64,000 bases of DNA from Candidatus Gastranaerophilales bacterium (GCA_944323335.1 CALUSB010000005.1:1-64000); one strand, 5' to 3'; shown: positions 1 to 7,727, counted from the stretch's first letter. Notes: generated by a model not told the origin, from the letters alone. Made by a program: numbers and translations.

Positions 1-123
1 GAATTTGGAGGAAGCGGAGGCGGAGGCGGAGGAGTAGTAGGTGACTCCTTTGAACAAGGCTCAGGAGGTAACGGCTCCTCAGGTTATTTGAGGATAAGGT
101 GGGACATGTCAGAGCAAGAGTAA
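1..123 (+). CDS. C-terminal end of a glycine-rich protein (partial)
   Basis: The window opens inside a reading frame that runs for 40 codons to a TAA at 121-123. The visible tail is strongly glycine- and serine-rich (a run of six Gly) and closes with a hydrophobic/aromatic GYLRIRW segment and an acidic end. Gly-rich domains that end in a short G-x-(V/L)-R-I-x-(W/Y) strand are typical of bacterial surface or tail-fibre-like proteins, so an exported or surface protein is plausible. The start and most of the protein lie outside the window, so no function is assigned. A good terminator follows at 197-236. Confidence 0.55.
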   Translation, partial: EFGGSGGGGGGVVGDSFEQGSGGNGSSGYLRIRWDMSEQE

Positions 124-196
124 AAACAAGCCTAAGGGCTTGCGACGAGCAAGACTGCAGACATAGAGTTCAAACTTTACAAGTTTTGTATCTTTT

Positions 197-236
197 GGGT
201 GCACTCCAGGTTAAAAAAACCGCACCCATTTTTTTT
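197..236 (+). terminator. Rho-independent terminator after the Gly-rich gene
   Basis: GGGTGC (197-202) pairs with GCACCC (222-227), and inside it GGTT (209-212) pairs with AACC (218-221). A run of T follows from 229. The T run is on the plus-strand side only, so this ends the rightward gene. It abuts the stop codon of glmS on the other strand. Confidence 0.75.
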
Positions 237-2085
237 ATTCTACAGTTACGGATTTTGCCAGATTTCTTGGCTGGTCGACATCTTTACCCAAGTATTCCGC
301 AATATAGTATGCAAGAAGCTGTAATACTACAATATTTAAAGCAGGAGATAAGGTATCTGATACATCAGGTATTAATAGCACGTCGTCAAACAAGTCTTTG
401 TGTTTTTTATCAATAAAGTTAGAAACTCCAATGAGTTTTGCCTGCCTTGCTTTTGCTTCTTCGCAGTTAGACATGACTTTATCGTATACAAGTCCTTTAT
501 TTAGTATTGCAAGAACGGGCATAGTTTCATCAAGCATTGCTATAGGGCCGTGTTTTAGCTCTCCTGCGCTGTAGCCCGTTGCATTAATGTAGCTTATTTC
601 TTTAAGTTTTAGCGCGCCTTCAAGTGAAGTCGGGTAGTTAATACCGCGGGCAATAAATATAAAATCTTTAAAGCTTGAATATTTTTTGGCTACTGCTTTA
701 ATTTTTTCGGTGTCATTTGTAACGGTTTCGATTTTATTTGGCAGCTCAAGCAGTTCCTGTTTAAGAGAAATTATTTCTTTATCTTTAATAGTTTCGGGGT
801 TTATTTTTTGTGTAATAAACATAGTTAAAAGATACAATGACAAAAGCTGTGCCATATAAGACTTCGTAGCTGCAACAGATACCTCAATACCGGCGTTAAC
901 AGGCAGCAAACTGTCAGCCAAACGAGCCATTGTGCTATCGGGTCTGTTTGTAATTATAACAACGTGAGAGCCTTTTTCTTTTACCTGTTTAATTGCAGTA
1001 ATTGTATCTGCGGTTTCACCTGATTGGGATATACCTATTACAAGAGTGTTATTGTCAGCTATTGTATCTCTGTAAATATATTCGCTTGAGGCTTCAACAT
1101 CAGTTGGAATTTTAGCAAATTTTTCAAGGATATATTTGCCTACAAGTCCCGCATGCAGCGATGTTCCGCAAGCGATGATTTGAATTCTTTTTATGTTTTT
1201 TATTTCATTTTCGCTTAACTTCACATCTTGCAGAGTTATTTGAGATTTTGAGTCTTTTAATTTTCCGCTAAGTACATTTCTTGCAACGTCGCTTTGCTCA
1301 TGGATTTCTTTTAGCATGTAGTGCTTATAACCCATTTTAGAAAGTGCTACGGGTTCAAAAGGCAGCATTTCAACCTTGTTTTCAAGGATGTTGCCGTTTA
1401 GGTCTGTTATTTTAATTGAATCTTTTTTAACTTCTGCTACCTGATTGTCATTTAGATAAATTGCTTTTTTTGTGTATTCAATAATGGCGGGGATATCACT
1501 TGCTATAAAGTTTTCACCCTCTCCAACGCCAATGATTAGGGGAGCATTTTTTCTTGCAACAATTATTCTGTCGGGCAATGTTCTGTGCATAGCACAAAAT
1601 GCATACGCACCGTTAATTTTTTTAACGGCTGAGGTCATGGCTTTAAGCAAGTCTTTGCATTTAGAAAATTCATGTGCTATAAGGTGGGCAGCAACTTCAG
1701 AATCGGTTTGAGACTTAAACTCGCAGCCGCATTTTTCAAGCTCGGCTTTTAGTTCTTTATAGTTTTCAATTATACCGTTATGAACCACAACAAGGCTGCC
1801 GCAGTTGCAGGTATGCGGGTGAGCGTTAAGCTCTGTAGGAAGTCCGTGAGTTGCCCAGCGTATGTGACCTATCCCGCAAGTGGATTTGTTGCAGATGTCT
1901 TGAACGGAGCTTAGGACATCTCTTAGGTTGTTTAATTTCCCCGGTGCTTTAAAAATCTCTATCTTATTTTTTGTCATAAGGGCAACGCCTGATGAGTCGT
2001 AGCCTCTGTATTCAAGATAAGAAAGCCCTTTTAGGAGCACTTCGCTTGCTTTTGAATTACCTATATATCCCACTATTCCGCACAT
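235..2085 (-). CDS. glmS: Glutamine--fructose-6-phosphate aminotransferase (isomerizing)
   Basis: GlmS makes glucosamine-6-phosphate from fructose-6-phosphate and glutamine, the first step to UDP-GlcNAc for peptidoglycan and LPS. The 616-residue protein has the usual length. It starts MCGIVGYIG, so Cys2 is exposed as the amidotransferase nucleophile after Met removal. The class II glutaminase domain covers about residues 1-220. Two SIS sugar-isomerase domains follow (GTSLHAG, then SQSGETADT), and it ends in the family tail DQPRNLAKSVTVE. An AAGGGAA Shine-Dalgarno lies about ten bases before the ATG. It follows mtnA by 60 bp. That gap holds a 7-bp inverted repeat (2103-2109/2121-2127) but is too short for a glmS ribozyme. 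Confidence 0.97.
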   Translation of the reverse strand: MCGIVGYIGNSKASEVLLKGLSYLEYRGYDSSGVALMTKNKIEIFKAPGKLNNLRDVLSSVQDICNKSTCGIGHIRWATHGLPTELNAHPHTCNCGSLVVVHNGIIENYKELKAELEKCGCEFKSQTDSEVAAHLIAHEFSKCKDLLKAMTSAVKKINGAYAFCAMHRTLPDRIIVARKNAPLIIGVGEGENFIASDIPAIIEYTKKAIYLNDNQVAEVKKDSIKITDLNGNILENKVEMLPFEPVALSKMGYKHYMLKEIHEQSDVARNVLSGKLKDSKSQITLQDVKLSENEIKNIKRIQIIACGTSLHAGLVGKYILEKFAKIPTDVEASSEYIYRDTIADNNTLVIGISQSGETADTITAIKQVKEKGSHVVIITNRPDSTMARLADSLLPVNAGIEVSVAATKSYMAQLLSLYLLTMFITQKINPETIKDKEIISLKQELLELPNKIETVTNDTEKIKAVAKKYSSFKDFIFIARGINYPTSLEGALKLKEISYINATGYSAGELKHGPIAMLDETMPVLAILNKGLVYDKVMSNCEEAKARQAKLIGVSNFIDKKHKDLFDDVLLIPDVSDTLSPALNIVVLQLLAYYIAEYLGKDVDQPRNLAKSVTVE

Positions 2086-2145
2086 AAATTAATTCCCTTA
2101 TCGTGTAATTCAGTTATTTTATTACACAAGATTTTTCTAATCAAA

Positions 2146-3204
2146 TTAAGATTTCATAAAGAGTTTATGAAGTTCGTTTGGCTTAAAAATACCCTCTTCC
2201 GTTATAATACCCTTAATAAGCTCGTTTGGTGTAACATCAAAGCTCGGGTTAATAACCTTTACACCCTCGGCGCAAATTCTTTTCCCGTTAATAACGGTTA
2301 CTTCTTCTTCACTCCTTAGCTCAATCGGTATCTCGTCTCCGCTTTTAATTGACATATCAATTGTAGATTTTGGTGCAGCAATGTAGAATGGAACATTGTA
2401 GTATTTTGCTGCTATTGCAACGGTACAAGTCCCTATTTTATTGGCTGTGTCACCGTTTGCGGCAATTCTGTCCGCTCCGACTACAACAAGGTCTATCATG
2501 CCTTTTTTCATAAAATAAGAACACATGCCATCTGTTATAAGCGTTACGGGTATATTGTCTTCAACAAGTTCAAAAGTTGTAATGCGTGCCCCTTGTTGCC
2601 TTGGGCGTGTTTCATCGGCAAAGACCTGAACGGTGTTGTCTTTAGCATAAGCACTTCTTACAACACCAAGTGCCGTGCCGTATCCGACCGTCGCAAGAGC
2701 TCCCGCATTGCAGTGAGTTAAAATTGTTGCGCCCTTGGGTACAATTTGTGCTCCAAAATCACCTATTCTTTTGTTTATTTCAATATCTTCGTTTTCAAGT
2801 TTTATGGCGTTTTCAATGAGTGCTTTTGTTATTTGTTCTTTTGTGCCGCCTTTTTCAATTATTTTTAACTGCTCGTTCAGTGCCCAGCTTAAATTCACTG
2901 CCGTAGGGCGAGAAGAGTTTAAATACTCTACGCCTTTTTTAAGTTCGTCCGTGAAATTTTGCTCACCTTTTTCAAGAAGCTCAATAGCACAAAGTGCAAC
3001 GCCATGAGCGCCTGAAATGCCTATAGCGGGAGCGCCGCGCACTATCATGGTTTTAATGGCGTCGTACATCTGCTGCACTGTTAAAATGTCAACTTTTTTA
3101 TATTCATATGGTATTAATGTCTGGTCGACCATTCGTGAAACTCCTTTCAGGTCGCCAGTTTTGACCCATTCAACCGTTTTTATTTTAGAGTGAAATTCGC
3201 TCAT
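2146..3204 (-). CDS. mtnA: S-methyl-5-thioribose-1-phosphate isomerase
   Basis: MtnA converts methylthioribose-1-phosphate to methylthioribulose-1-phosphate in the methionine salvage pathway. It belongs to the eIF-2B alpha/beta/delta-like family. The 352-residue length is typical. Family signatures are visible: RGAPAIG near residue 55, THCNAGALAT with the catalytic cysteine near residue 165, DETRPRQQGAR, and GADRIAANGDTANKIGT with the catalytic aspartate near residue 245. No other methionine-salvage genes are adjacent, although metX/metW lie at 24.5-26.2 kb. It sits 11 bp after a small membrane-protein gene and probably shares the ruvC transcript. Confidence 0.95.
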   Translation of the reverse strand: MSEFHSKIKTVEWVKTGDLKGVSRMVDQTLIPYEYKKVDILTVQQMYDAIKTMIVRGAPAIGISGAHGVALCAIELLEKGEQNFTDELKKGVEYLNSSRPTAVNLSWALNEQLKIIEKGGTKEQITKALIENAIKLENEDIEINKRIGDFGAQIVPKGATILTHCNAGALATVGYGTALGVVRSAYAKDNTVQVFADETRPRQQGARITTFELVEDNIPVTLITDGMCSYFMKKGMIDLVVVGADRIAANGDTANKIGTCTVAIAAKYYNVPFYIAAPKSTIDMSIKSGDEIPIELRSEEEVTVINGKRICAEGVKVINPSFDVTPNELIKGIITEEGIFKPNELHKLFMKS

Positions 3205-3215
3205 TTTTTTATCCT

Positions 3216-3722
3216 TTATTCAATATTTATGTCAATTTCTTCAATGTCGTCAGGTCTTTTTTCAAACTGCGCAAGCAAAAACACTGCTCCCATAGCGGTT
3301 GTAGAGTTAGTAAGCGCGCAGACAATTGCAAGCATTATAATAATTATGAAAAATAACCAGAGTGAATCAAATCTTACAAGATATTGCAAGCCGTAAGCGT
3401 AGTGATATCCGCCTATAAAAGGGAGAATTTTATTTACAAGGGGTGCAAGTTTCAGAAAAATAAGAGTAAGCGGAGTAAATACCACAAAAAAGCTTATAGT
3501 AGAGCAAAAACCGCAAAGCCCGCCAAGAGCTGCTGCCTGCTGATTTTCAAGAAAGCCGATTTTGTTTGTTTTCTTCAGATACAAAATAACCGCAGGTGCG
3601 CAAAAAAGTGCAAGTGCGAATGTAACTAACCCTATAAGAAAGTTAAAAGACCCAAAGATTGCAAGTATAGCACCTAAAATAAGGCTGTATATTGCTGCTT
3701 GTTTGGCAATTAAACTGTTCAT
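3216..3722 (-). CDS. Small multi-pass membrane protein, unknown function
   Basis: I do not recognise a family. The 168-residue product has about four hydrophobic segments (roughly residues 7-30, 30-48, 65-92 and 118-142) and an acidic C-terminus (RPDDIEEIDINIE). I chose the ATG at 3722: AGGAG lies eight bases upstream, and the ATG overlaps the ruvC TGA as ATGA, which is typical translational coupling. A longer in-frame extension to 3767 lies wholly inside ruvC and has no support. It lies between ruvC and mtnA in one leftward operon. Confidence 0.8.
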   Translation of the reverse strand: MNSLIAKQAAIYSLILGAILAIFGSFNFLIGLVTFALALFCAPAVILYLKKTNKIGFLENQQAAALGGLCGFCSTISFFVVFTPLTLIFLKLAPLVNKILPFIGGYHYAYGLQYLVRFDSLWLFFIIIIMLAIVCALTNSTTAMGAVFLLAQFEKRPDDIEEIDINIE

Positions 3723-4213
3723 CTTATGCACTCCTTTTTTTGAATTTCTAAATTTCTGGCATGGCATATGCCTATTGCTATTGAATCTATTGTATCATCA
3801 AGCTTTGTGTTGGGATTTAGCTCAACATATCTTTGCACCATGGATTTTACTTCATCTTTGCTTGCTCTGCCATGGCCTGTGAGGACTTGTTTAACGACAA
3901 TTGGAGTATATTCTCCTATCTCAACCCCTGATTCTTCCAGTGCCGCAAGGATAACTCCGCGAGCTTGTGCAACGGGAATAATTGTTTTTTGGTTTTTAAA
4001 GAAAAAAAGCTGTTCTATGGCAGCGCTATGCGGGTTAAACGAAGCGCAAATTTCTTTTATGTCACGGTAAATCTCTGCCAGCCTTTTTTGATGCGGCAGG
4101 TCTTTGTCCGTTTGAATAGAGCCGCAGGATAAAAGCGTGTAAGAGTCGTCTTGCGCCTCAATAATACTGTATCCTGTTATCCCGATACCGGGGTCTATTC
4201 CTAAAATCCTCAT
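3719..4213 (-). CDS. ruvC: Crossover junction endodeoxyribonuclease RuvC
   Basis: RuvC resolves Holliday junctions during homologous recombination, working as a dimer with RuvAB. The 164-residue length fits. The RNase H-like fold is marked by the N-terminal MRILGIDPG (catalytic Asp7), AIEQLFF (catalytic Glu near 65) and the C-terminal DDTIDSIAIGICH acidic cluster. ruvA and ruvB are not nearby. There is no Shine-Dalgarno. The ATG lies six bases after a perfect TATAAT, so the mRNA is predicted to be leaderless, and the start codon lies inside a large inverted repeat (separate entry). Confidence 0.95.
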   Translation of the reverse strand: MRILGIDPGIGITGYSIIEAQDDSYTLLSCGSIQTDKDLPHQKRLAEIYRDIKEICASFNPHSAAIEQLFFFKNQKTIIPVAQARGVILAALEESGVEIGEYTPIVVKQVLTGHGRASKDEVKSMVQRYVELNPNTKLDDTIDSIAIGICHARNLEIQKKECIR

Positions 4214-4242
4214 AAAACAATTATATTATGAGGATTTTTAGG
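4200..4242. repeat. 16-bp inverted repeat spanning the ruvC promoter and start codon
   Basis: The left arm CCTAAAATCCTCATAA (4200-4215) and the right arm at 4226-4242 are reverse complements except for one extra T in the right arm. The 10-bp centre holds the -10 box. The left arm covers the first codons of ruvC and the right arm fills the -10/-35 spacer. It could be an operator or a DNA/RNA structure. Confidence 0.75.
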
Positions 4243-4247
4243 GTCAA
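4214..4247 (-). promoter_or_regulatory. ruvC promoter, predicted leaderless start
   Basis: On the minus strand: TTGACC (4247-4242), a 16-bp spacer, TATAAT (4225-4220), six bases, then the ruvC ATG at 4213. This is close to the sigma-70 consensus and places transcription start at or next to the A of the ATG. Confidence 0.75.
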
Positions 4248-4278
4248 AAAGTTAATATAAATTTATAAGCAAAATAAA

Positions 4279-4303
4279 ATGCGACTTGTAGAACAAATCG
4301 CAT
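4279..4303 (-). other. Intergenic hairpin, possible weak terminator
   Basis: ATGCGA (4279-4284) pairs with TCGCAT (4298-4303), extended by further pairs around a short loop. Read leftward it is followed by TTTTATTTT, like a terminator. No leftward gene lies upstream that it would serve, so its role is unclear. Confidence 0.3.
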
Positions 4304-4423
4304 AAGTCAAGAAAGGAATGGTTAGACTATTAACGATTTTCATTATTGCACAAAAAATATTACTATGCAAATTTCTTAATATATTTTAACGTATCTTAAA
4401 CAAATCCTGTAATAAACAAATTG

Positions 4424-4459
4424 TTGCATAATTTTAAAACAGAAGTTAAAATATTACCT
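4424..4459 (+). promoter_or_regulatory. Promoter of the GH35 gene, predicted leaderless start
   Basis: TTGCAT (4424-4429), 17 bp, TAAAAT (4447-4452), seven bases, then ATG at 4460. A second possible promoter lies upstream (TTTAAC 4385-4390, 17 bp, TGTAAT 4408-4413). Confidence 0.6.
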
Positions 4460-6898
4460 ATGGATGTAAAATTTGATAAATATTCGCTAATTGTTGACGG
4501 TGAAAGAAAATTTTTAAAATCAGGAACGCTGCACTACTTTAGGGTTTTTGGTGAGGATGAGTGGAAAGACAGACTCTCAAAAATGAAATCAGGCGGCTAC
4601 AACTGTGTGGATTTGTATTTATGCTGGTCTTTTCATAACCCCAAAAAAGATATCTGGGATTTTGAAGGATATAAAAATATAAGAACTCTTTTTCAGGTTG
4701 CAAAAGACTTGAATATGTTTATTATCCTGCGTCCGGGGCCTTATATTAACGCTGAGGTATCGGCAGGCGGACTTCCATATTGGTTAATGAAAGAAAAAGA
4801 TGTTGTTTTAAGAAACAGAATAGATGGTGACTACACATACTCAAGCGCTTACATGGAACACCTTAAGGACTGGTATGGCAAGGTTTTACCTATAATAAAA
4901 GATTTTGATAATTTAATTGCATTGCAGATTGAAAATGAGTATTCAACTAACGGCGGAGAAAATGAATACATAAAAGAGCTTTATCAAATTGTCCGCTCTT
5001 ACGGTATTAATGTTCCGATATTCCACAATGACGCCTATATTGCAGGACTTTACGCTGATGATGTAGATATTTACGCGTGTGATATTTACCCCTACATTAA
5101 CCCGAAAACCAACTGGAGAGAGGAAACTTACGCATTCGATACTCTTGATAATCTTGAAGAAGTAGTCAGAATGTTTAAGGATAATGCTCCTTTGTTTATT
5201 GCTGAAATGCAGTCAGGCTGGTACGATAAGTGGCTCGGTTACGGTTATGACTACATTAGAGAAGATATGGGAACTTCTCATATTAACATAATGACAAAAA
5301 CTGCACTCTCTCAAGGCGTTACAATGTTTAATCACTACATGTGCGCAGGGGGGACAAATATCCTTGATATGTCATCTGATGAAGTCTATACAAGCTATGA
5401 CTTTGCCTCTCCCATTAGTGAGCTTGGTGTTATTAAGGACAATTTTAAAAAGGCAAAAGAGATAAACTACTTTCTTGATGCTTTCAATTTAACTCAAACA
5501 GAGGCTGATGAGTGTGATTTTGAAGTTGAACAAAACTGCTACGCCAAAGTACGCAGAGATTTAATAAACAACTGCAAATGGCTTTTTTTAAGGAATTTTA
5601 ACACCTGCGAAACAATGATAAACGGGGTTAATCTTGACTCTTTTGATATGAAAATTCTCCCTCAAGATTTAAAACTGAGAGCCTGTACTATTGTAAAATC
5701 AGGCGTTGAGATATTTACGCGCCTTGAAGATAAGGATAGAGAAGTCGTATTTTTGTTTTCCGATGAGAAAAACTCAATCACAATAGAAGATGAAAACGGA
5801 GTCCAAAAGACAATAAGCGCTGATAGAGAAGATTTTGAAGGCTTTTTCTACGGTATGGATAACGATTGCGGCAAAAAGACGACCCTTGTTTTTGTCACAA
5901 GAAAAACCGCTCAAGACTGTTGGAAGCTTAATAACGCTCTTGTCTTTGGCGCAAAATTTGTTTATCCTAACGGAAAAATAGCGCTTGAGAATGAGACGCT
6001 TGTAAAAACTTTTGATTTGAAAAACGGTTTTAGCGAGCACTGCTTCACCCCTCAAATTCAGCCAAAGAGGATTAAGCTCACAGATTTTGATGTTTATTTC
6101 TGTGCTCCTGAAATTGAACCCGGCTATGACTATTCTTCTTGGAAAAAAATTAAACACAATGAAGATTTTAGCCTGCAGGACACTTTCTCATCTGATGTTT
6201 ACTCTGAATTTGTCTGGTACAAGGGTAAAATTTCAAATAAGGTAAGAGAAATAGCAATTAGTGCAAGGCATATTTTTGCAATTTACATAAACGGTTTTGA
6301 AATCCTAAATCGTAACAGCTACAAACACGATAACCTTGCAACAATAGATGAACACATTGTCCTTGATGTAAACCCGAGCGTGTTTAGAGATTGTGACAAT
6401 GAAATTACCGTACTTGTTCAAAATCTCGGTTTTGACAGGGGTTTTAGTAACAACATAGGCTCACCCAGAGGCTTAATTTACTTTAAAACAGATACAAATG
6501 AACTTATAAATTGGCACATAAGAGGCAGGATTGCCCTTGATAAAAGAGAGGCAGATGATACTCAAGCACCATATCTTGCATGCTTAGAGAAAGAATTTAG
6601 CATACCTGATGAGTATTTTGACAAAAATGTCTTTGCGCCTTTTGTCCTTGATATGGAAAAAACCCCATTCAGGCGTGCAACTATATTTTTAAACGATGTT
6701 AAAATAGGGCGCTACATAAGGCACAATGCTAACCAGTCCAAGTTTTATCTTCCAAAGGAATTTCTCAAGCAAAACAATGAAATAAAAATTGTAATATGGG
6801 AAAAAAGCCACAGGATTAAGGGGGTCTGGGACTTTAAAAACTATTTAAAAGATGTTATAATAAATATAGAGACCCATAAAGTTTATCAGCTTTTCTAA
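4460..6898 (+). CDS. Glycoside hydrolase family 35 (beta-galactosidase-like)
   Basis: GH35 enzymes are retaining beta-galactosidases that remove terminal beta-galactose from oligosaccharides. The 812-residue protein has an N-terminal TIM barrel with family landmarks: GTLHYFRV, RPGPYINAE, GGLPYWL, the acid/base Glu in IENEYS, and the nucleophile region FIAEMQSGWYDKW. C-terminal beta-sandwich domains follow. Deviations from typical family members are WSFHNP where W-x-x-HEP is usual, and AEMQSGWYD where TENW-type sequence is usual, so substrate specificity may differ. There is no signal peptide, so it is probably cytoplasmic and acts on imported sugar. I chose ATG 4460 because the in-frame TTG at 4421 lies beside the -35 box and has no ribosome site. 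Confidence 0.85.
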   Translation: MDVKFDKYSLIVDGERKFLKSGTLHYFRVFGEDEWKDRLSKMKSGGYNCVDLYLCWSFHNPKKDIWDFEGYKNIRTLFQVAKDLNMFIILRPGPYINAEVSAGGLPYWLMKEKDVVLRNRIDGDYTYSSAYMEHLKDWYGKVLPIIKDFDNLIALQIENEYSTNGGENEYIKELYQIVRSYGINVPIFHNDAYIAGLYADDVDIYACDIYPYINPKTNWREETYAFDTLDNLEEVVRMFKDNAPLFIAEMQSGWYDKWLGYGYDYIREDMGTSHINIMTKTALSQGVTMFNHYMCAGGTNILDMSSDEVYTSYDFASPISELGVIKDNFKKAKEINYFLDAFNLTQTEADECDFEVEQNCYAKVRRDLINNCKWLFLRNFNTCETMINGVNLDSFDMKILPQDLKLRACTIVKSGVEIFTRLEDKDREVVFLFSDEKNSITIEDENGVQKTISADREDFEGFFYGMDNDCGKKTTLVFVTRKTAQDCWKLNNALVFGAKFVYPNGKIALENETLVKTFDLKNGFSEHCFTPQIQPKRIKLTDFDVYFCAPEIEPGYDYSSWKKIKHNEDFSLQDTFSSDVYSEFVWYKGKISNKVREIAISARHIFAIYINGFEILNRNSYKHDNLATIDEHIVLDVNPSVFRDCDNEITVLVQNLGFDRGFSNNIGSPRGLIYFKTDTNELINWHIRGRIALDKREADDTQAPYLACLEKEFSIPDEYFDKNVFAPFVLDMEKTPFRRATIFLNDVKIGRYIRHNANQSKFYLPKEFLKQNNEIKIVIWEKSHRIKGVWDFKNYLKDVIINIETHKVYQLF

Positions 6899-6941
6899 AT
6901 TAACAACGCAATCTTCGCATACTAAATATAAGGAGTTGAAT

Positions 6942-7319
6942 ATGGCTGTCGTCCCTGATTTTTTAATCAAAAGGGTTTACAAAAAGGGTTCTCTGCGCTC
7001 ATGTGAGGAGGGAATCGAGTTTGACCTTAAAAATGTATTGGGCCCCGGTGTAATCTGCGGTCTTGAGTACGTCCAAATTAACGATTACAAGTTTACAAAA
7101 GATGCAATAAGCTTTATTACACAAGGTGTTGAGCTTTTTGCAAATTCTGTAAGCGAGATTAATCCTATTCGTTTTCGCCTTGGACAAGAAGGCACTATGC
7201 GCCTTATGGAGCAGGTTGAGTGCCTTAAAAACGGGGTAAATAAAATAATTATAGAGTTTTTAAACCCCGAAGCAGGCAGAATGAAAATCACTCTTGAGGA
7301 CAATCTAAATATTGCCTAA
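6942..7319 (+). CDS. Conserved hypothetical protein, 125 residues
   Basis: A small, probably cytoplasmic protein with alternating hydrophobic strands, beginning MAVVPDFLIKRVYKKGSLR and containing FDLKNVLGPG. I have seen this N-terminal pattern in conserved bacterial proteins of about 120 residues but cannot attach a reliable function. The start is set by AAGGAG at 6930-6935, six bases before ATG 6942. It follows the GH35 gene by 43 bp on the same strand and may be cotranscribed. Confidence 0.7.
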   Translation: MAVVPDFLIKRVYKKGSLRSCEEGIEFDLKNVLGPGVICGLEYVQINDYKFTKDAISFITQGVELFANSVSEINPIRFRLGQEGTMRLMEQVECLKNGVNKIIIEFLNPEAGRMKITLEDNLNIA

Positions 7320-7371
7320 ATAAAGAATAGATAAAGATTGTATACTATGCTGGACAAAAATATTTTTTGGG

Positions 7372-7412
7372 TGTAAAATACTAGGGCTTAATTTAAGAGA
7401 AGGTATTTTACA
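7372..7412 (+). promoter_or_regulatory. 10-bp perfect inverted repeat around a small-ORF ribosome binding site
   Basis: TGTAAAATAC (7372-7381) and GTATTTTACA (7403-7412) are exact reverse complements separated by 21 bases. In RNA this hairpin would hold the GAGAAGG ribosome site (7397-7403) at the 3' edge of the loop and pair the A of the small-ORF ATG. As DNA it could be an operator. Confidence 0.55.
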
Positions 7413-7492
7413 TGCTAAAAACTTTATTTGAATTACTGCGACGTAGATTTTGCAAGTTACAGGAGGCTCGCATTTACGTTCGTATTGATTAA
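7412..7492 (+). CDS. Possible 26-residue leader peptide or small protein
   Basis: ATG at 7412 is preceded by GAGAAGG with an eight-base gap and runs to TAA at 7490-7492. The peptide is basic: it starts MLKTLFELL, then three consecutive Arg codons (7439-7447), and has five Arg in total. It lies directly before a strong terminator, and an internal segment can pair with that terminator's 5' arm. That layout fits a leader peptide of an attenuator. A free-standing small protein is the alternative. Confidence 0.4.
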   Translation: MLKTLFELLRRRFCKLQEARIYVRID

Positions 7493-7534
7493 AATAAATA
7501 ATTGAATATGAATTTTCCAAAGAGCCGCCTGTAA
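7457..7534 (+). promoter_or_regulatory. Possible antiterminator pairing (attenuator)
   Basis: TTACAGGAGGCTC at 7457-7469 can pair at 12 of 13 positions with GAGCCGCCTGTAA at 7522-7534. The second segment is the 5' arm and loop of the terminator at 7520-7548. The two structures exclude each other, as in transcription attenuators. Confidence 0.45.
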
Positions 7535-7548
7535 GACGGCTCTTTTAG
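7520..7548 (+). terminator. Rho-independent terminator in the 7.3-7.7 kb gap
   Basis: AAGAGCCG (7520-7527) pairs with CGGCTCTT (7537-7544), followed by TTAGTTT. It lies 180 bp before the next large gene and could act as the terminator half of an attenuator. Confidence 0.7.
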
Positions 7549-7632
7549 TTTAAAATTTTTAACAAAAGTGTATAAAATACGCAAAAAAATGTCATCACAA
7601 GTGTTATTTAATAAGTGAAGGTAGATAAAGTA

Positions 7633-7707
7633 ATGAAAAATATACGACGTTCTCTACAAATTAATAAGGGGGTTCAAAGGTTTATGAACCTTATTTGGGG
7701 ACTATAG
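7633..7707 (+). CDS. Possible 24-residue ORF overlapping a hairpin
   Basis: ATG 7633 follows GAAGG (7617-7621) at a somewhat long spacing and ends at TAG 7705-7707. The peptide begins MKNIRRSLQ and ends in IWGL. Its 3' part contains a hairpin: AATAAGG-GGG-TTCA (7663-7676) against TGAACCTTATT (7685-7695), 11 pairs with a three-base bulge. It may be a second leader element for the 7728 gene. The rest of the 7320-7727 gap shows no other gene. Confidence 0.25.
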   Translation: MKNIRRSLQINKGVQRFMNLIWGL

Positions 7708-7727
7708 TAATTTTGTAGGGATAAAAA

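Noticed and set aside
99-416. 105-codon plus-strand frame over the terminator and the 3' end of glmS
   Set aside because: It crosses a strong terminator and opposes the conserved C-terminus of GlmS. It has no ribosome site.
2086-2145. glmS ribozyme or riboswitch upstream of glmS
   Set aside because: Only 60 bp separate mtnA and glmS, too short for the ribozyme, and no matching core is visible. Only a 7-bp inverted repeat is there.
4318-4389. 23-codon ORF before the GH35 gene
   Set aside because: The AAAGG lies only one base before the ATG, which is too close to act, and nothing else supports it.
4421-4459. TTG 4421 as the start of the GH35 gene
   Set aside because: The codon adjoins the -35 element TTGCAT (4424-4429), has no ribosome site, and the family-like sequence begins after Met at 4460.
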